Assembly (NCBI GenBank): GCA_003695745.1
Contig: RFHW01000014.1
Location: 1-7,228 of the forward strand
Direction of reading: 5' to 3'
DNA length: 7,228 nt
Origin: Methanobacteriota archaeon
GTDB taxonomy: Archaea; Hydrothermarchaeota; Hydrothermarchaeia; Hydrothermarchaeales; SZUA-236
The position numbers and the translations under genes were made by a program. The notes beneath the pieces were generated by a model. That model was given only the letters and a program-made list of their open reading frames with translations. It searched no databases and was not told the DNA's origin. Below, in pieces: positions 1 to 5,397 of this stretch; within the stretch, counting starts at the first letter, position 1; each line of letters starts with the position of its first letter.

Positions 1-138
1 GACCCTGCCCTTCTTTTCCACCAGCCCAAGAAGACCCTCCACATTGGAGCGCTCCGCCCCCCTGATCCATCCGATGACGGGCAGCCTGAAAAGGAGGTCG
101 TGAAAGCCTGCCTTGAAATCCCAGATCCCTCTTGTCAT
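1..138 (-). CDS. N-terminus of probable class I SAM-dependent methyltransferase (partial)
   Basis: The gene starts with ATG at 138 and runs off the left edge after 46 codons. The product begins MTRGIWDFKAGFHDLLFRLP and continues to ...GLLGLVEKKGRV. I recognise this as the pre-Rossmann region of UbiE/Methyltransf_11-type methyltransferases: a WD-x-KA-x-x-x-D start, an Arg-Pro stretch, an R/E..N..LL helix, then the lead into motif I (G-R-V-L-D-x-G). The cut falls just before the SAM-binding glycines, so the catalytic motifs are not visible. It is the last visible gene of the minus-strand operon and lies 7 bases after the TAA that closes the extended frame of the GT4 gene. I see no strong Shine-Dalgarno. 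The substrate is unknown; lipid, quinone-like or small-molecule methylation are all possible. Confidence 0.55.
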   Translation of the reverse strand, partial: MTRGIWDFKAGFHDLLFRLPVIGWIRGAERSNVEGLLGLVEKKGRV

Positions 139-145
139 ATTATTT

Positions 146-280
146 TTACAGTATCCTGAAGATCCCCAATGTTAATAGAGATATTACAAGCTCAAAGACA
201 AGGAGGGCTACCACAACATCTCTTTCGTAGCCACGCACTTCAAAGCGCTCCAGGGTATCGATAGCCACGTGCCCGCAACC
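146..280 (-). other. In-frame C-terminal continuation of the GT4 transferase after TAG
   Basis: Behind the TAG at 281-283 the same frame stays open for 44 codons and stops at TAA (146-148). It starts GCGHVAIDTLERF, continues with a charged YERDVV segment, and ends with a hydrophobic helix (VVVALLVFELVISLLTLGIF). From memory of the family, archaeal GT4 proteins end with a Y-G-L-x-H-(V/I)-A-I segment, a basic linker, YE(R/K)(D/E)VV, and a final membrane helix with FEL. The TAG therefore sits where a Tyr codon (TAC/TAT) is expected. Reading through gives 332 residues if TAG encodes one amino acid, and leaves 7 bases to the next ATG, in keeping with the tight spacing of the operon. I see no convincing independent start for this piece; an internal GTG at 266-268 has no good ribosome binding site. 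Pyrrolysine insertion, nonsense mutation and sequencing error remain open. Confidence 0.75.
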
Positions 281-1144
281 CTAGACCGTGGAATAGGGTT
301 TTCCAATGCTTTGGTCCTCCCGCGGTTTCCCGAAGCTCTCTGCCCTGAACCGTGAGCGGCCCTTCAGTATCAGCTCCACAAAATAGGGTGTGAAGAGGAT
401 CAGCGCAATCCTCTCCATGTTCCCGAAGATGGCCACAGATGCTATGAGCGCTCCCACTGCGTATGTCATGGTGTCGCCGGGGAAGACCTTGGCCGGGTGC
501 CAGTTGTATCTGAGGAATGCCAGGAGGGCGAAGACCATGGAGAAGGCGAGCATCGTCACCCATGTGCTCCCTGTCTTCCAGGATACAAGGCCCAGTGTGG
601 AGAGTATTATCACCCCAAGGCCTGCTTCAAGGCCGTTGTACCCTGCCAGCATGTTAAAGCCGTTTGCTGCTCCGGTAATGCCTATGGGTATGACCAAAAG
701 GGGGTAGAGTATCCCCAGGTCTGCGCGGCCTATTATGGGCAGGGCCATGGTGCTCTGGCCTGCGTTCACCGCCATGATGGGCAGAGCTGCCGGCAGGGTG
801 AGGAGCGGCTTCTGCCATTGTTTGAGGCCGATCTTCCAGCGGAGGATGTCGTCCACCAGGCCTATCACCGTGATGCTGAGCACGGTCAGCGCGGCGGCCA
901 GTATGAATATGAGCGTCTGGCTCTGGTGGAGGTAGAATGTGGAGATGGCGATGTATGCGAGCACCCCGGCCATGAAGCCCGCGACAACAGGTATCCCGCC
1001 TATCTCTGCCACCTCAGGCTTATCATATTTGTTCATGTCCCTGCCCACGATGCCTGCGCCCGCTGCAGCCCTTATCCAGAGAGGTGTGAGCAGATAGGTT
1101 GTGCCAAAGCTCAGGATGAATGATGAGAGGAGGAGATAGTTCAT
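281..1144 (-). CDS. GT4-family polyprenyl-phosphate sugar-1-phosphate transferase (archaeal GPT/AglH-like), ending at an in-frame TAG
   Basis: This is an integral membrane enzyme of the MraY/WecA/GPT superfamily. It would transfer a sugar-1-phosphate, by family probably GlcNAc-1-P from UDP-GlcNAc, to dolichyl phosphate, the first step of N-glycan or surface-glycan assembly on the cytoplasmic face. The 287 residues up to the TAG include an N-terminal helix (3-22), the first cytoplasmic loop GRDMNKYDKPEVAEIGG (34-50), the GLVDDILRWK loop (95-104), NGFNMLAGYNGLEAG (161-175) matching the NxxNxxDGxxGL motif, and FPGDTMTY (221-228). Several further hydrophobic helices are visible. The ATG at 1144 lies 4 bases after the hom stop, so the two are probably translationally coupled. 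Archaeal relatives normally continue past the Y-x-K-V-Y-G-L-x-H region into one more helix. Here a TAG falls at that tyrosine, and the missing part lies in frame behind it. The exact sugar cannot be read from sequence. Confidence 0.9.
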   Translation of the reverse strand: MNYLLLSSFILSFGTTYLLTPLWIRAAAGAGIVGRDMNKYDKPEVAEIGGIPVVAGFMAGVLAYIAISTFYLHQSQTLIFILAAALTVLSITVIGLVDDILRWKIGLKQWQKPLLTLPAALPIMAVNAGQSTMALPIIGRADLGILYPLLVIPIGITGAANGFNMLAGYNGLEAGLGVIILSTLGLVSWKTGSTWVTMLAFSMVFALLAFLRYNWHPAKVFPGDTMTYAVGALIASVAIFGNMERIALILFTPYFVELILKGRSRFRAESFGKPREDQSIGKPYSTV

Positions 1145-1148
1145 AGTC

Positions 1149-2159
1149 TCATCCCCGGGAGTTTCGGAAGATGCTCAGGATGTCGCTTAAGATGGCGCTG
1201 TTCGTCTCCATTGCGCCGGCGCCGGTGCCTACGATGGTGATCTCCCCGGCGAGGTCGGTCTGGAAGGTGGCCACGTTAAGGGTGCCGTCCACGTTGAGGG
1301 GATGGTTCATGGGCACCAGTTTTGGAGCGACCTCCAGCTCGCCGTTCTCCACCGTGCCCACGAGCTTTATCACATAGCCGTCCTCCTTTGCTAGGGCTAT
1401 GGCCTCCGGGGTGATCCGGTTTATGCCCTCTATCTTAACATCCCTGTAAGTGGTGTTTTTGCCCATGATTGCGTTGGTGAGTATGACAAGCTTTGCCGCT
1501 GTGTCGCTCCCTGAGATGTCGTATGTGGGGTCTGTCTCTGCGATGCCCAGCTCCTGCGCCTCCCTGAGGGTGCTCTCGAAGCCTGTGCCCTCCTTTGTCA
1601 TCCTTGTGAGGATGTAGTTTGTGGTGCCGTTCAATATCCCCTTTATGGAGAGTATCTCGTCGCCTGAAAGGATCTCGTTTGCGAGGTTTATGAGCGGCAT
1701 GGCCCCGCCTGCAGAGGCCTCGAACTTCAGATGGACACCGTTCTTCTTCGCTGTCTCTGTGAGCCTTTTGAACTCCAGGGCAAGGGGCCCTTTGTTGGAT
1801 GTGACCACGTGTTTCCCGGCCTCCATTGCAGTGAGCATGTGCGAGAGCCCTGGCTCGCCTGTGTCAACATTTGTGGGCGTCACCTCAACGACGAGGTCTG
1901 CGTCCACCTCTCTGATCGCCTCAAGACCTGTCATCTCCTCTGCGCCCGGGCAGTCTATCACACGTCCTGTGCGCTCCACAGAGGACAGTGTTTTTTCAAG
2001 GTCTAGGCCTCCTTCGCTGACAACGGTCCCTGTCACATCCGAGATGGAGACGACCTCTGGCTGAAAGCCGTATTTCTCCCTGAGCCAGGTCCTTTTTCTT
2101 ACAAGGGCCCTTGCAAAACCCTTGCCAATGACTCCGAATCCAATGAGGTTGATTCTCAT
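1149..2159 (-). CDS. hom: Homoserine dehydrogenase, short form without ACT domain
   Basis: This enzyme reduces L-aspartate 4-semialdehyde to L-homoserine with NAD(P)H, at the branch to threonine and methionine, in the cytosol. The N-terminal Rossmann fold shows [10 protein letters not shown] (7-16). SNKGPLA (121-127) carries the lysine and glycine of the nucleotide/substrate site. [11 protein letters not shown] (174-184) is the family signature, and [15 protein letters not shown] (210-224) holds D214, D219 and K223, matching the catalytic Asp/Lys set known in yeast homoserine dehydrogenase. At 336 residues it has the catalytic core only. The C-terminal ACT domain of many bacterial enzymes is absent and appears to be supplied by the separate ACT protein just upstream. 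The ATG immediately follows the upstream TAG stop with no gap, and a GGTG Shine-Dalgarno lies 5 bases before the start. Stop is TGA. Confidence 0.96.
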   Translation of the reverse strand: MRINLIGFGVIGKGFARALVRKRTWLREKYGFQPEVVSISDVTGTVVSEGGLDLEKTLSSVERTGRVIDCPGAEEMTGLEAIREVDADLVVEVTPTNVDTGEPGLSHMLTAMEAGKHVVTSNKGPLALEFKRLTETAKKNGVHLKFEASAGGAMPLINLANEILSGDEILSIKGILNGTTNYILTRMTKEGTGFESTLREAQELGIAETDPTYDISGSDTAAKLVILTNAIMGKNTTYRDVKIEGINRITPEAIALAKEDGYVIKLVGTVENGELEVAPKLVPMNHPLNVDGTLNVATFQTDLAGEITIVGTGAGAMETNSAILSDILSIFRNSRG

Positions 2160-2660
2160 CTAAACACCAAGGGATTTTATAACGGCAAGCCCCTTGTCAC
2201 GGGCTATCCTCTCCAGCTCGGAGATGGCCTTTTTGGCCTTCTCAGGCCTGCTCACCTCAATGTCCATGAGGGCGGAGGTCTCCTGCTGTGGATTGGGCAT
2301 GGAAAGGGCCATGTCAGCGACCAGTATCCCAGGTATCTCGTTCAGCCTGTCTATGGTGTCCCTGAGATCGGTGTCCACCACATGGCCGATCAATATGACC
2401 TTCATCCTCTCCTTTTTCTTCACCTCACCCACCTTGGAGACCCATATGTCCCTTTCTCCAAGCTCCTTTATGATCCGCTCAAGGGCGCCGTCGTTCTCGA
2501 TGTCGATTGTGAGATGGACCGGCACCCTCCCTTTTTTTGTAAGCTCCTCCCTGATATGGACTATGCTTATGATGTTGCCGCCCAGCCGTGACACCGGCTC
2601 CAAGGCGCGGACAAGCTGGCCCGGCGTGTCCTTCAGCTCTATGTCAAGCCCTATCCTCAT
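2160..2660 (-). CDS. Double-ACT-domain protein, probable allosteric regulator of homoserine dehydrogenase
   Basis: This is a 166-residue soluble protein with two ACT-like repeats. The first (about 1-80) has the beta strand MRIGLDIELKDTPGQL, a helix, and GGNIISIVHIRE. The second (about 86-166) has MKVILIGHVVDTDLRDTIDR, then NEIPGILVADM, and ends with a strand near VIKSLGV. ACT domains bind amino acids and control metabolic enzymes. Euryarchaeal genomes commonly carry such a protein directly before a short homoserine dehydrogenase, annotated as its regulator, and the gene pair here has exactly that order. The inferred role is threonine (or related amino acid) feedback on Hom in trans. The ATG at 2660 lies 4 bases after the stop of the upstream oxidoreductase, with a GAGGGGAG Shine-Dalgarno 9 bases before it. 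The stop is TAG, directly followed by the hom ATG in the same frame, so readthrough would fuse the two proteins. Confidence 0.88.
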   Translation of the reverse strand: MRIGLDIELKDTPGQLVRALEPVSRLGGNIISIVHIREELTKKGRVPVHLTIDIENDGALERIIKELGERDIWVSKVGEVKKKERMKVILIGHVVDTDLRDTIDRLNEIPGILVADMALSMPNPQQETSALMDIEVSRPEKAKKAISELERIARDKGLAVIKSLGV

Positions 2661-2664
2661 GGGG

Positions 2665-3915
2665 CTAAACTCCCCTCATGTCTTTATTAAACTTTTCCAG
2701 CATAAGCTCCACCCCGGCGGCCACGCCATCGGTCTCCATGAAACCCTGTGGCTTTATACCGTCGCCCACATTATACAGGCCTTTCACCGGGGTCTCAGGC
2801 CCGAGATGCGTCCCCGAGGCAACGCGGTTAACAGGCCAGTGGCTCCTGTAGCACTGGACCATGAGTATCTCACAGTGCTCATCAAAGCCCGGGAAGATGC
2901 TGCGCAGGTCCTCTATCCCCTCCTCAATCTCCCTCTCAATGTTGTTTCCGTAGAGCTTCTGATGGGACATGAGGAGATGCCGGCCCTTAGGGGCGAGGGA
3001 TGGGTCGATGTGGGTGAGCTCCACAAGACCGCCCACACGCTCGGCCTCAGGGGTGAAGAAGGTGCATGTATGCCCCACCAGCGGGGTGTCAGAGGAGAAG
3101 GATATCTTGATCCCCTCTGCCGCTTTGAGGGATGAAAGACCATGCATATACTCCCTGGTAAAGGTCCCTTTTTCACAGAGGGAGGCTGTGGCCTTTGGCC
3201 CGATGTTGCTGACCACCGCCTCAAACTCCAGCTCTCCCTCAGGTGTTGAAACACCCTTCACAGAGCCATCTTCCACCGTTATGCCCTCCACCGGTGTTTG
3301 ATAGTGTATCGTCCCGCCCTGTCTTTTGAGCGCCTCCACAAGGCCGTCCACCACTGCCCTGCATCCGCCTATGGGCACACCGGGGGCGCCGAACCTGTCC
3401 ACGTTCTTTGTGATGGAGACCACCTCCCTTGAGGATACCTCGTTTGCATCGAGGCTCAGGGCCCATCTGCAAAAGGAGTTCGCCAGATCAAAGACCTTCT
3501 TGTGGCTGATCCTCTTCCTGACCCATTCAAGATAGGGCTCGTCGCCTCCGCTGGAGTACCGGAGGTCTGCTGTGAGCTTCACAAGCCGGACCTTGTTCCA
3601 TGAGCCGAAGAGGTCCTGAAGCTGGTTGTGAGTGTAGTTTTTGCCGCCGAACCTGAAGAGCCCCGGCGGGCTTGTGCGCACTATCTGGACCTTCACACCC
3701 AGCCGCTTCAGCATAGCTCCCAAGGGGCCGGTCGCGCCATGAGGTATGAGGTGCAGGGCGCCTGTGGAGAGCTGATATCCCCTGTATTCTATGTTGGTGA
3801 AGCGCCCGCCATGATAGGGAAGGGCCTCAAAGACCGTCACCCTCTGTCCCTGCCCTGCAAGCGCCGTTGCAGCGAGAAGACCTCCAAGCCCTGCCCCGAT
3901 AACGGCAACCCTCAT
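2665..3915 (-). CDS. CrtI/phytoene-dehydrogenase-like FAD oxidoreductase
   Basis: This 416-residue flavoprotein belongs to the amine-oxidase/CrtI superfamily. The N-terminal dinucleotide fold is clear: VIGAGLGGL (5-13) with the ribose-binding glutamate E30 at the end of the second strand, then HGGRF (35-39), the usual GG-R motif after it. GAPGVPIGGCRAVVDGL (176-192) resembles the CrtI-family P-x-GG-x-x-x-x-x-x-L segment. The C-terminal FAD motif is GLYNVGDGIKPQGFMETDGV (379-398). Family members desaturate, isomerise or saturate isoprenoids. I would not assign carotenoid synthesis, since no crtB-like gene is visible. The ATG overlaps the stop of a ferredoxin gene (ATGA), which suggests the ferredoxin is its electron donor and that the reaction may be a reduction of a polyprenyl chain or membrane lipid. 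That substrate is inference. Stop is TAG, with a second stop (TGA) seven codons later. Confidence 0.85.
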   Translation of the reverse strand: MRVAVIGAGLGGLLAATALAGQGQRVTVFEALPYHGGRFTNIEYRGYQLSTGALHLIPHGATGPLGAMLKRLGVKVQIVRTSPPGLFRFGGKNYTHNQLQDLFGSWNKVRLVKLTADLRYSSGGDEPYLEWVRKRISHKKVFDLANSFCRWALSLDANEVSSREVVSITKNVDRFGAPGVPIGGCRAVVDGLVEALKRQGGTIHYQTPVEGITVEDGSVKGVSTPEGELEFEAVVSNIGPKATASLCEKGTFTREYMHGLSSLKAAEGIKISFSSDTPLVGHTCTFFTPEAERVGGLVELTHIDPSLAPKGRHLLMSHQKLYGNNIEREIEEGIEDLRSIFPGFDEHCEILMVQCYRSHWPVNRVASGTHLGPETPVKGLYNVGDGIKPQGFMETDGVAAGVELMLEKFNKDMRGV

Positions 3916-4085
3916 CCCTCATCCCACCTCAAGGCCTTATTGGGACAGTACTCTGTGCATGTGAGACAGCCTATGCAAAGCCCGTGGTCAACCTTCACCA
4001 CACCCCAGACACTGAGCGCCTCCACAGGACAGAAGGGGACGCAGTGCCCGCAGCCAACACACCGCTCCTTATCAATGAGTATCAT
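3912..4085 (-). CDS. Small 2x[4Fe-4S] ferredoxin
   Basis: This 57-residue cytosolic electron carrier has two complete cluster motifs. CVGCGHCVPFCP (9-20) and CIGCLTCTEYCP (37-48) each give C-x2-C-x2-C-x3-C-P, the pattern of bacterial-type dicluster ferredoxins. It begins MILIDKERCV and ends ALRWDEG. There is no membrane segment or extra domain. The start at 4085 lies about 26 bases from a TATA-like box at 4109-4116, so the transcript would be leaderless or nearly so. The TGA stop (3912-3914) overlaps the ATG of the CrtI-like oxidoreductase (3913-3915), so the two are translationally coupled. The likely job is delivering low-potential electrons to that flavoenzyme. A comparable pairing, ferredoxin with the flavoprotein geranylgeranyl reductase, is known in Methanosarcina, although the flavoprotein here is from the CrtI branch. 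Confidence 0.93.
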   Translation of the reverse strand: MILIDKERCVGCGHCVPFCPVEALSVWGVVKVDHGLCIGCLTCTEYCPNKALRWDEG

Positions 4086-4108
4086 CACCGTTTAAGATTC
4101 GGGAGCCC

Positions 4109-4116
4109 AATATAAA
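4109..4116 (-). promoter_or_regulatory. TATA-box promoter of the ferredoxin-led operon
   Basis: On the minus strand this reads TTTATATT, a good archaeal TATA box. Its centre is about 27 bases upstream of the ferredoxin ATG, so transcription would start at or next to the start codon. No other A/T-rich element lies in a suitable position for the six-gene operon. The box is framed by an inverted repeat, CCCAA (4106-4110) and TTGGG (4120-4124), which could be an operator. Confidence 0.6.
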
Positions 4117-4159
4117 TGTTTGGGGATTCGATCTGCCCGGTTGAAGTGTTACAGAAAGA

Positions 4160-4167
4160 CTTAAATA
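4160..4167 (+). promoter_or_regulatory. TATA-box promoter of the initiator tRNA gene
   Basis: CTTAAATA preceded by the purine-rich CAGAAAGA, which resembles a BRE, lies about 40 bases before the first tRNA base. Transcription starting about 25 bases downstream would give a short 5' leader of roughly 14 bases for RNase P to remove. This is the normal archaeal tRNA layout. No experiment is implied. Confidence 0.55.
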
Positions 4168-4203
4168 GCACTCCGGAGTTGGTGTAACCACTGATGAAAG
4201 AGA

Positions 4204-4309
4204 AGCGGGGTGGGGTAGCCAGGTCCATCCCGCCGGGCTCATAACACTTTTGCATAAGGCAAAAAAGTGGGAAACCCGGAGATCGGTCGTTCAAATCGAC
4301 CCCCCGCTA
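4204..4309 (+). tRNA. Initiator tRNA-Met (CAU) with intron
   Basis: The cloverleaf is complete once a 30-base intron is removed, giving 76 bases without CCA. Acceptor arms are AGCGGGG (4204-4210) and CCCCGCT (4302-4308), with discriminator A at 4309. The anticodon stem is CCGGG (4233-4237) with CCCGG (4275-4279), and the anticodon CAT is at 4240-4242. The T arm GGTCG/CGACC encloses TTCAAAT. Two identity marks show it is the initiator and not the elongator: an A1:U72 pair at the top of the acceptor stem, and three consecutive G:C pairs next to the anticodon loop. CCA is not encoded. The last three bases overlap the stop codon of the convergent YkgJ-family gene on the other strand. Confidence 0.96.
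4244..4273 (+). other. tRNA intron at position 37/38
   Basis: This 30-base insert lies one base 3' of the anticodon, the canonical archaeal site. CACTTTTGC (4245-4253) pairs with GCAAAAAAGTG (4259-4269) around the loop ATAAG, with two unpaired A residues. The alternative pairing of CTCA (4238-4241) with TGGG (4268-4271) would give the 4-bp central helix and flanking bulges of a bulge-helix-bulge site for the splicing endonuclease. The exact ends can shift by one base because an A flanks each junction. Confidence 0.85.
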
Positions 4310-4927
4310 CTGACATCGGCCCTGTGGGCTGTGGGGGAGGATTTCACTTATTGCCAGTGCCTTCTCTTCTAAAAGCTCCTCTGCAATCCTCAGGCCGATG
4401 TCGCTTGTGAAAGGTATCTTGAGGTCCCTGTCCCTGAATGCGCGGGCGATCTCCTTCAGCTCCCATCTGTCCGGCGCCTGCCTCAGATCCCTGCGTTCCC
4501 TGATGTACTTGGTGAGCTCAAGGCCCTTTTCCTCGGCCTTCTTTGAATGGTAGAAGATGGAGCCCATGCACACGTCAAGTATGTCCTCTCTCACCCTGCC
4601 CTGCTCGTCGTAGGGGAATCTCCTGCACACCTGCGGCCTTGTCTCATGTATCCTGCATCGTGCAGGGAAATCGCCGGTCGCCTCCTCCAGAAAAGGGCAG
4701 CGGTGGGCAACATCCCCGAATAGGACGTGCCCCGTGTCTATGATCCACTGCACCCTGTTGTGATAGTAGCCGGGGTTCAGGAGGAACTTCGGGTTTATGA
4801 CGACGTGTTTGAGGATGTCGAATCTCCGCTCCCGTATCCACCGCAGTATGTCCTCATGGAAATCAACGGTTATCTCCCACCTCTCCTTGCAGCACTTCCC
4901 ACATCTCCGACAGACAAACTTTCCCAT
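4307..4927 (-). CDS. YkgJ-family cysteine-cluster protein (putative metal/Fe-S binding)
   Basis: This 206-residue soluble protein opens with CRRCGKCC (6-13). Further cysteines are at 77 (RCPFLE), 91 (ARCRIHETRP), 101 (QVCRRFPY) and 120 (DVCMGS), plus C205. The C-x2-CG-x-CC start followed by C-P-F-L and C-x-I-H-x-x-R-P-x-x-C-R-x-F-P is the signature of the YkgJ/CxxCxxCC family (formerly UPF0153), thought to bind zinc or an Fe-S cluster. Function is not established; some relatives are linked to protein or flagellin modification. The C-terminal half (130-195) is charged and helical. The ATG at 4927 is chosen because CRRCG follows at once and a TATA-like box lies about 29 bases upstream. The gene is transcribed toward the tRNA, and its TAG stop is the complement of the last tRNA bases. 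Confidence 0.88.
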   Translation of the reverse strand: MGKFVCRRCGKCCKERWEITVDFHEDILRWIRERRFDILKHVVINPKFLLNPGYYHNRVQWIIDTGHVLFGDVAHRCPFLEEATGDFPARCRIHETRPQVCRRFPYDEQGRVREDILDVCMGSIFYHSKKAEEKGLELTKYIRERRDLRQAPDRWELKEIARAFRDRDLKIPFTSDIGLRIAEELLEEKALAISEILPHSPQGRCQ

Positions 4928-4950
4928 CGAGATATCCTTTGCCCAGATGG

Positions 4951-4962
4951 TAGATAAATTTT
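4951..4962 (-). promoter_or_regulatory. TATA-box promoter of the YkgJ-family gene
   Basis: On the minus strand this reads AAAATTTATCTA. Its centre is about 29 bases from the ATG at 4927, placing transcription start only a few bases ahead, so the message would be nearly leaderless. It belongs to the divergent intergenic region of about 106 bases shared with the superoxide-reductase-like/sat pair. Confidence 0.5.
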
Positions 4963-4989
4963 TTGATAGGCCGGGCGGTTTTTGCGCAA

Positions 4990-4999
4990 CACATATATC
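4990..4999 (+). promoter_or_regulatory. TATA-box promoter of the SOR-like/sat pair
   Basis: CACATATATC lies about 40 bases before the TTG start at 5034. Start of transcription near 5020 would give a short leader just long enough to hold the Shine-Dalgarno at 5022-5029. A second A/T-rich run (CTATTTATTA, about 5011-5020) is too close to the start codon to serve. Confidence 0.5.
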
Positions 5000-5021
5000 T
5001 CTGGAGCCCTCTATTTATTAT

Positions 5022-5029
5022 GAGGTGAT
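5022..5029 (+). promoter_or_regulatory. Strong Shine-Dalgarno that selects a TTG start
   Basis: GAGGTGAT is an 8-base match to the complement of the archaeal 16S 3' tail (…ATCACCTC…). Four bases separate it from TTG at 5034-5036. The in-frame GTG at 5025-5027 lies inside the Shine-Dalgarno and so is unlikely to be the start. A nearby ATG (5020-5022) opens only ATG-AGG-TGA. Confidence 0.75.
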
Positions 5030-5033
5030 TGAG

Positions 5034-5396
5034 TTGACAGAGGATCTTTTTTCAGATATAAACAGGGCTGGCGACCCTTCCAGCCTCAGCGACCTTGAGA
5101 AAAAGCATCTGCCCCTGATCGATGCTCCTGACTCTGTGAAGGCGGGGGAGCCCTTTGAGGTCACGGTGGAGGTGGGCAGGCTCCTTGCCCATCCAAATGA
5201 GCCCGGACATCACATCCAGTGGATCGTCCTGCTCGGAGGAAGCGTGACCCTTGCCATGGTAGAGCTCACCCCTGTGTCCACAAGCCCGAAGGTCACTGTG
5301 ACCATAACCCTCGATAAGACCACAAGGCTGCGTGCCCTTGAGAGATGCAATCTCCACGGAGAGTGGGAGCACTCTAAGGAGATAAAGGTCCTGTGA
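5034..5396 (+). CDS. Superoxide-reductase-fold protein (neelaredoxin / class II SOR-like)
   Basis: This 120-residue cytosolic protein has the desulfoferrodoxin ferrous-iron-binding fold. Class II superoxide reductases reduce superoxide to peroxide at a mononuclear Fe(His4Cys) centre. All five ligands can be placed: H25 in KKHLPLI, H53 in AHPNEPG, H59 (of H59-H60) in HHIQWI, and C105 and H108 in CNLHGEW. K24 before the first histidine matches the catalytic lysine, but the glutamate usually found before it is K23 here, with E22 one place earlier. No N-terminal desulforedoxin (Cys4) domain is present. Start is taken as TTG on the strength of the Shine-Dalgarno; longer in-frame starts back to 4797 would run through the divergent YkgJ gene. 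The TGA stop is followed after one base by the sat ATG, so the two are cotranslated. Activity as a superoxide reductase is likely but not certain. Confidence 0.85.
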   Translation: MTEDLFSDINRAGDPSSLSDLEKKHLPLIDAPDSVKAGEPFEVTVEVGRLLAHPNEPGHHIQWIVLLGGSVTLAMVELTPVSTSPKVTVTITLDKTTRLRALERCNLHGEWEHSKEIKVL

Positions 5397-5397
5397 A

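Noticed and set aside
252..280. Hairpin just after the in-frame TAG as a PYLIS-like element
   Set aside because: Only a 4-base GGGT/ACCC pairing with a long loop can be drawn; too weak to support recoding.
497..1123. Plus-strand open frame of 208 codons opposite the GT4 gene
   Set aside because: Antisense shadow with no domain and a Cys/His/Gly-rich composition typical of reversed membrane-protein codons.
2194..3135. Long plus-strand open frame (313 codons) across the ACT and oxidoreductase genes
   Set aside because: It is the antisense shadow of two clear genes; its product is Ser/Met-rich at the start, has no recognisable motif, and crosses the gene boundary.
4189..4202. CTGATGAAAG before the tRNA as box C of a C/D guide RNA
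   Set aside because: Box C would need a purine first, and no matching box D and guide spacing is present; it lies in the tRNA leader.
4085..4294. Minus-strand open frame of 69 codons across the tRNA and its promoter
   Set aside because: It runs through a well-formed tRNA and contains no known motif; the open frame is by chance.
4797..5033. Upstream extension of the SOR-like protein to an ATG at 4797
   Set aside because: It would overlap the divergent YkgJ gene and both promoters, and the strong Shine-Dalgarno points to TTG at 5034.
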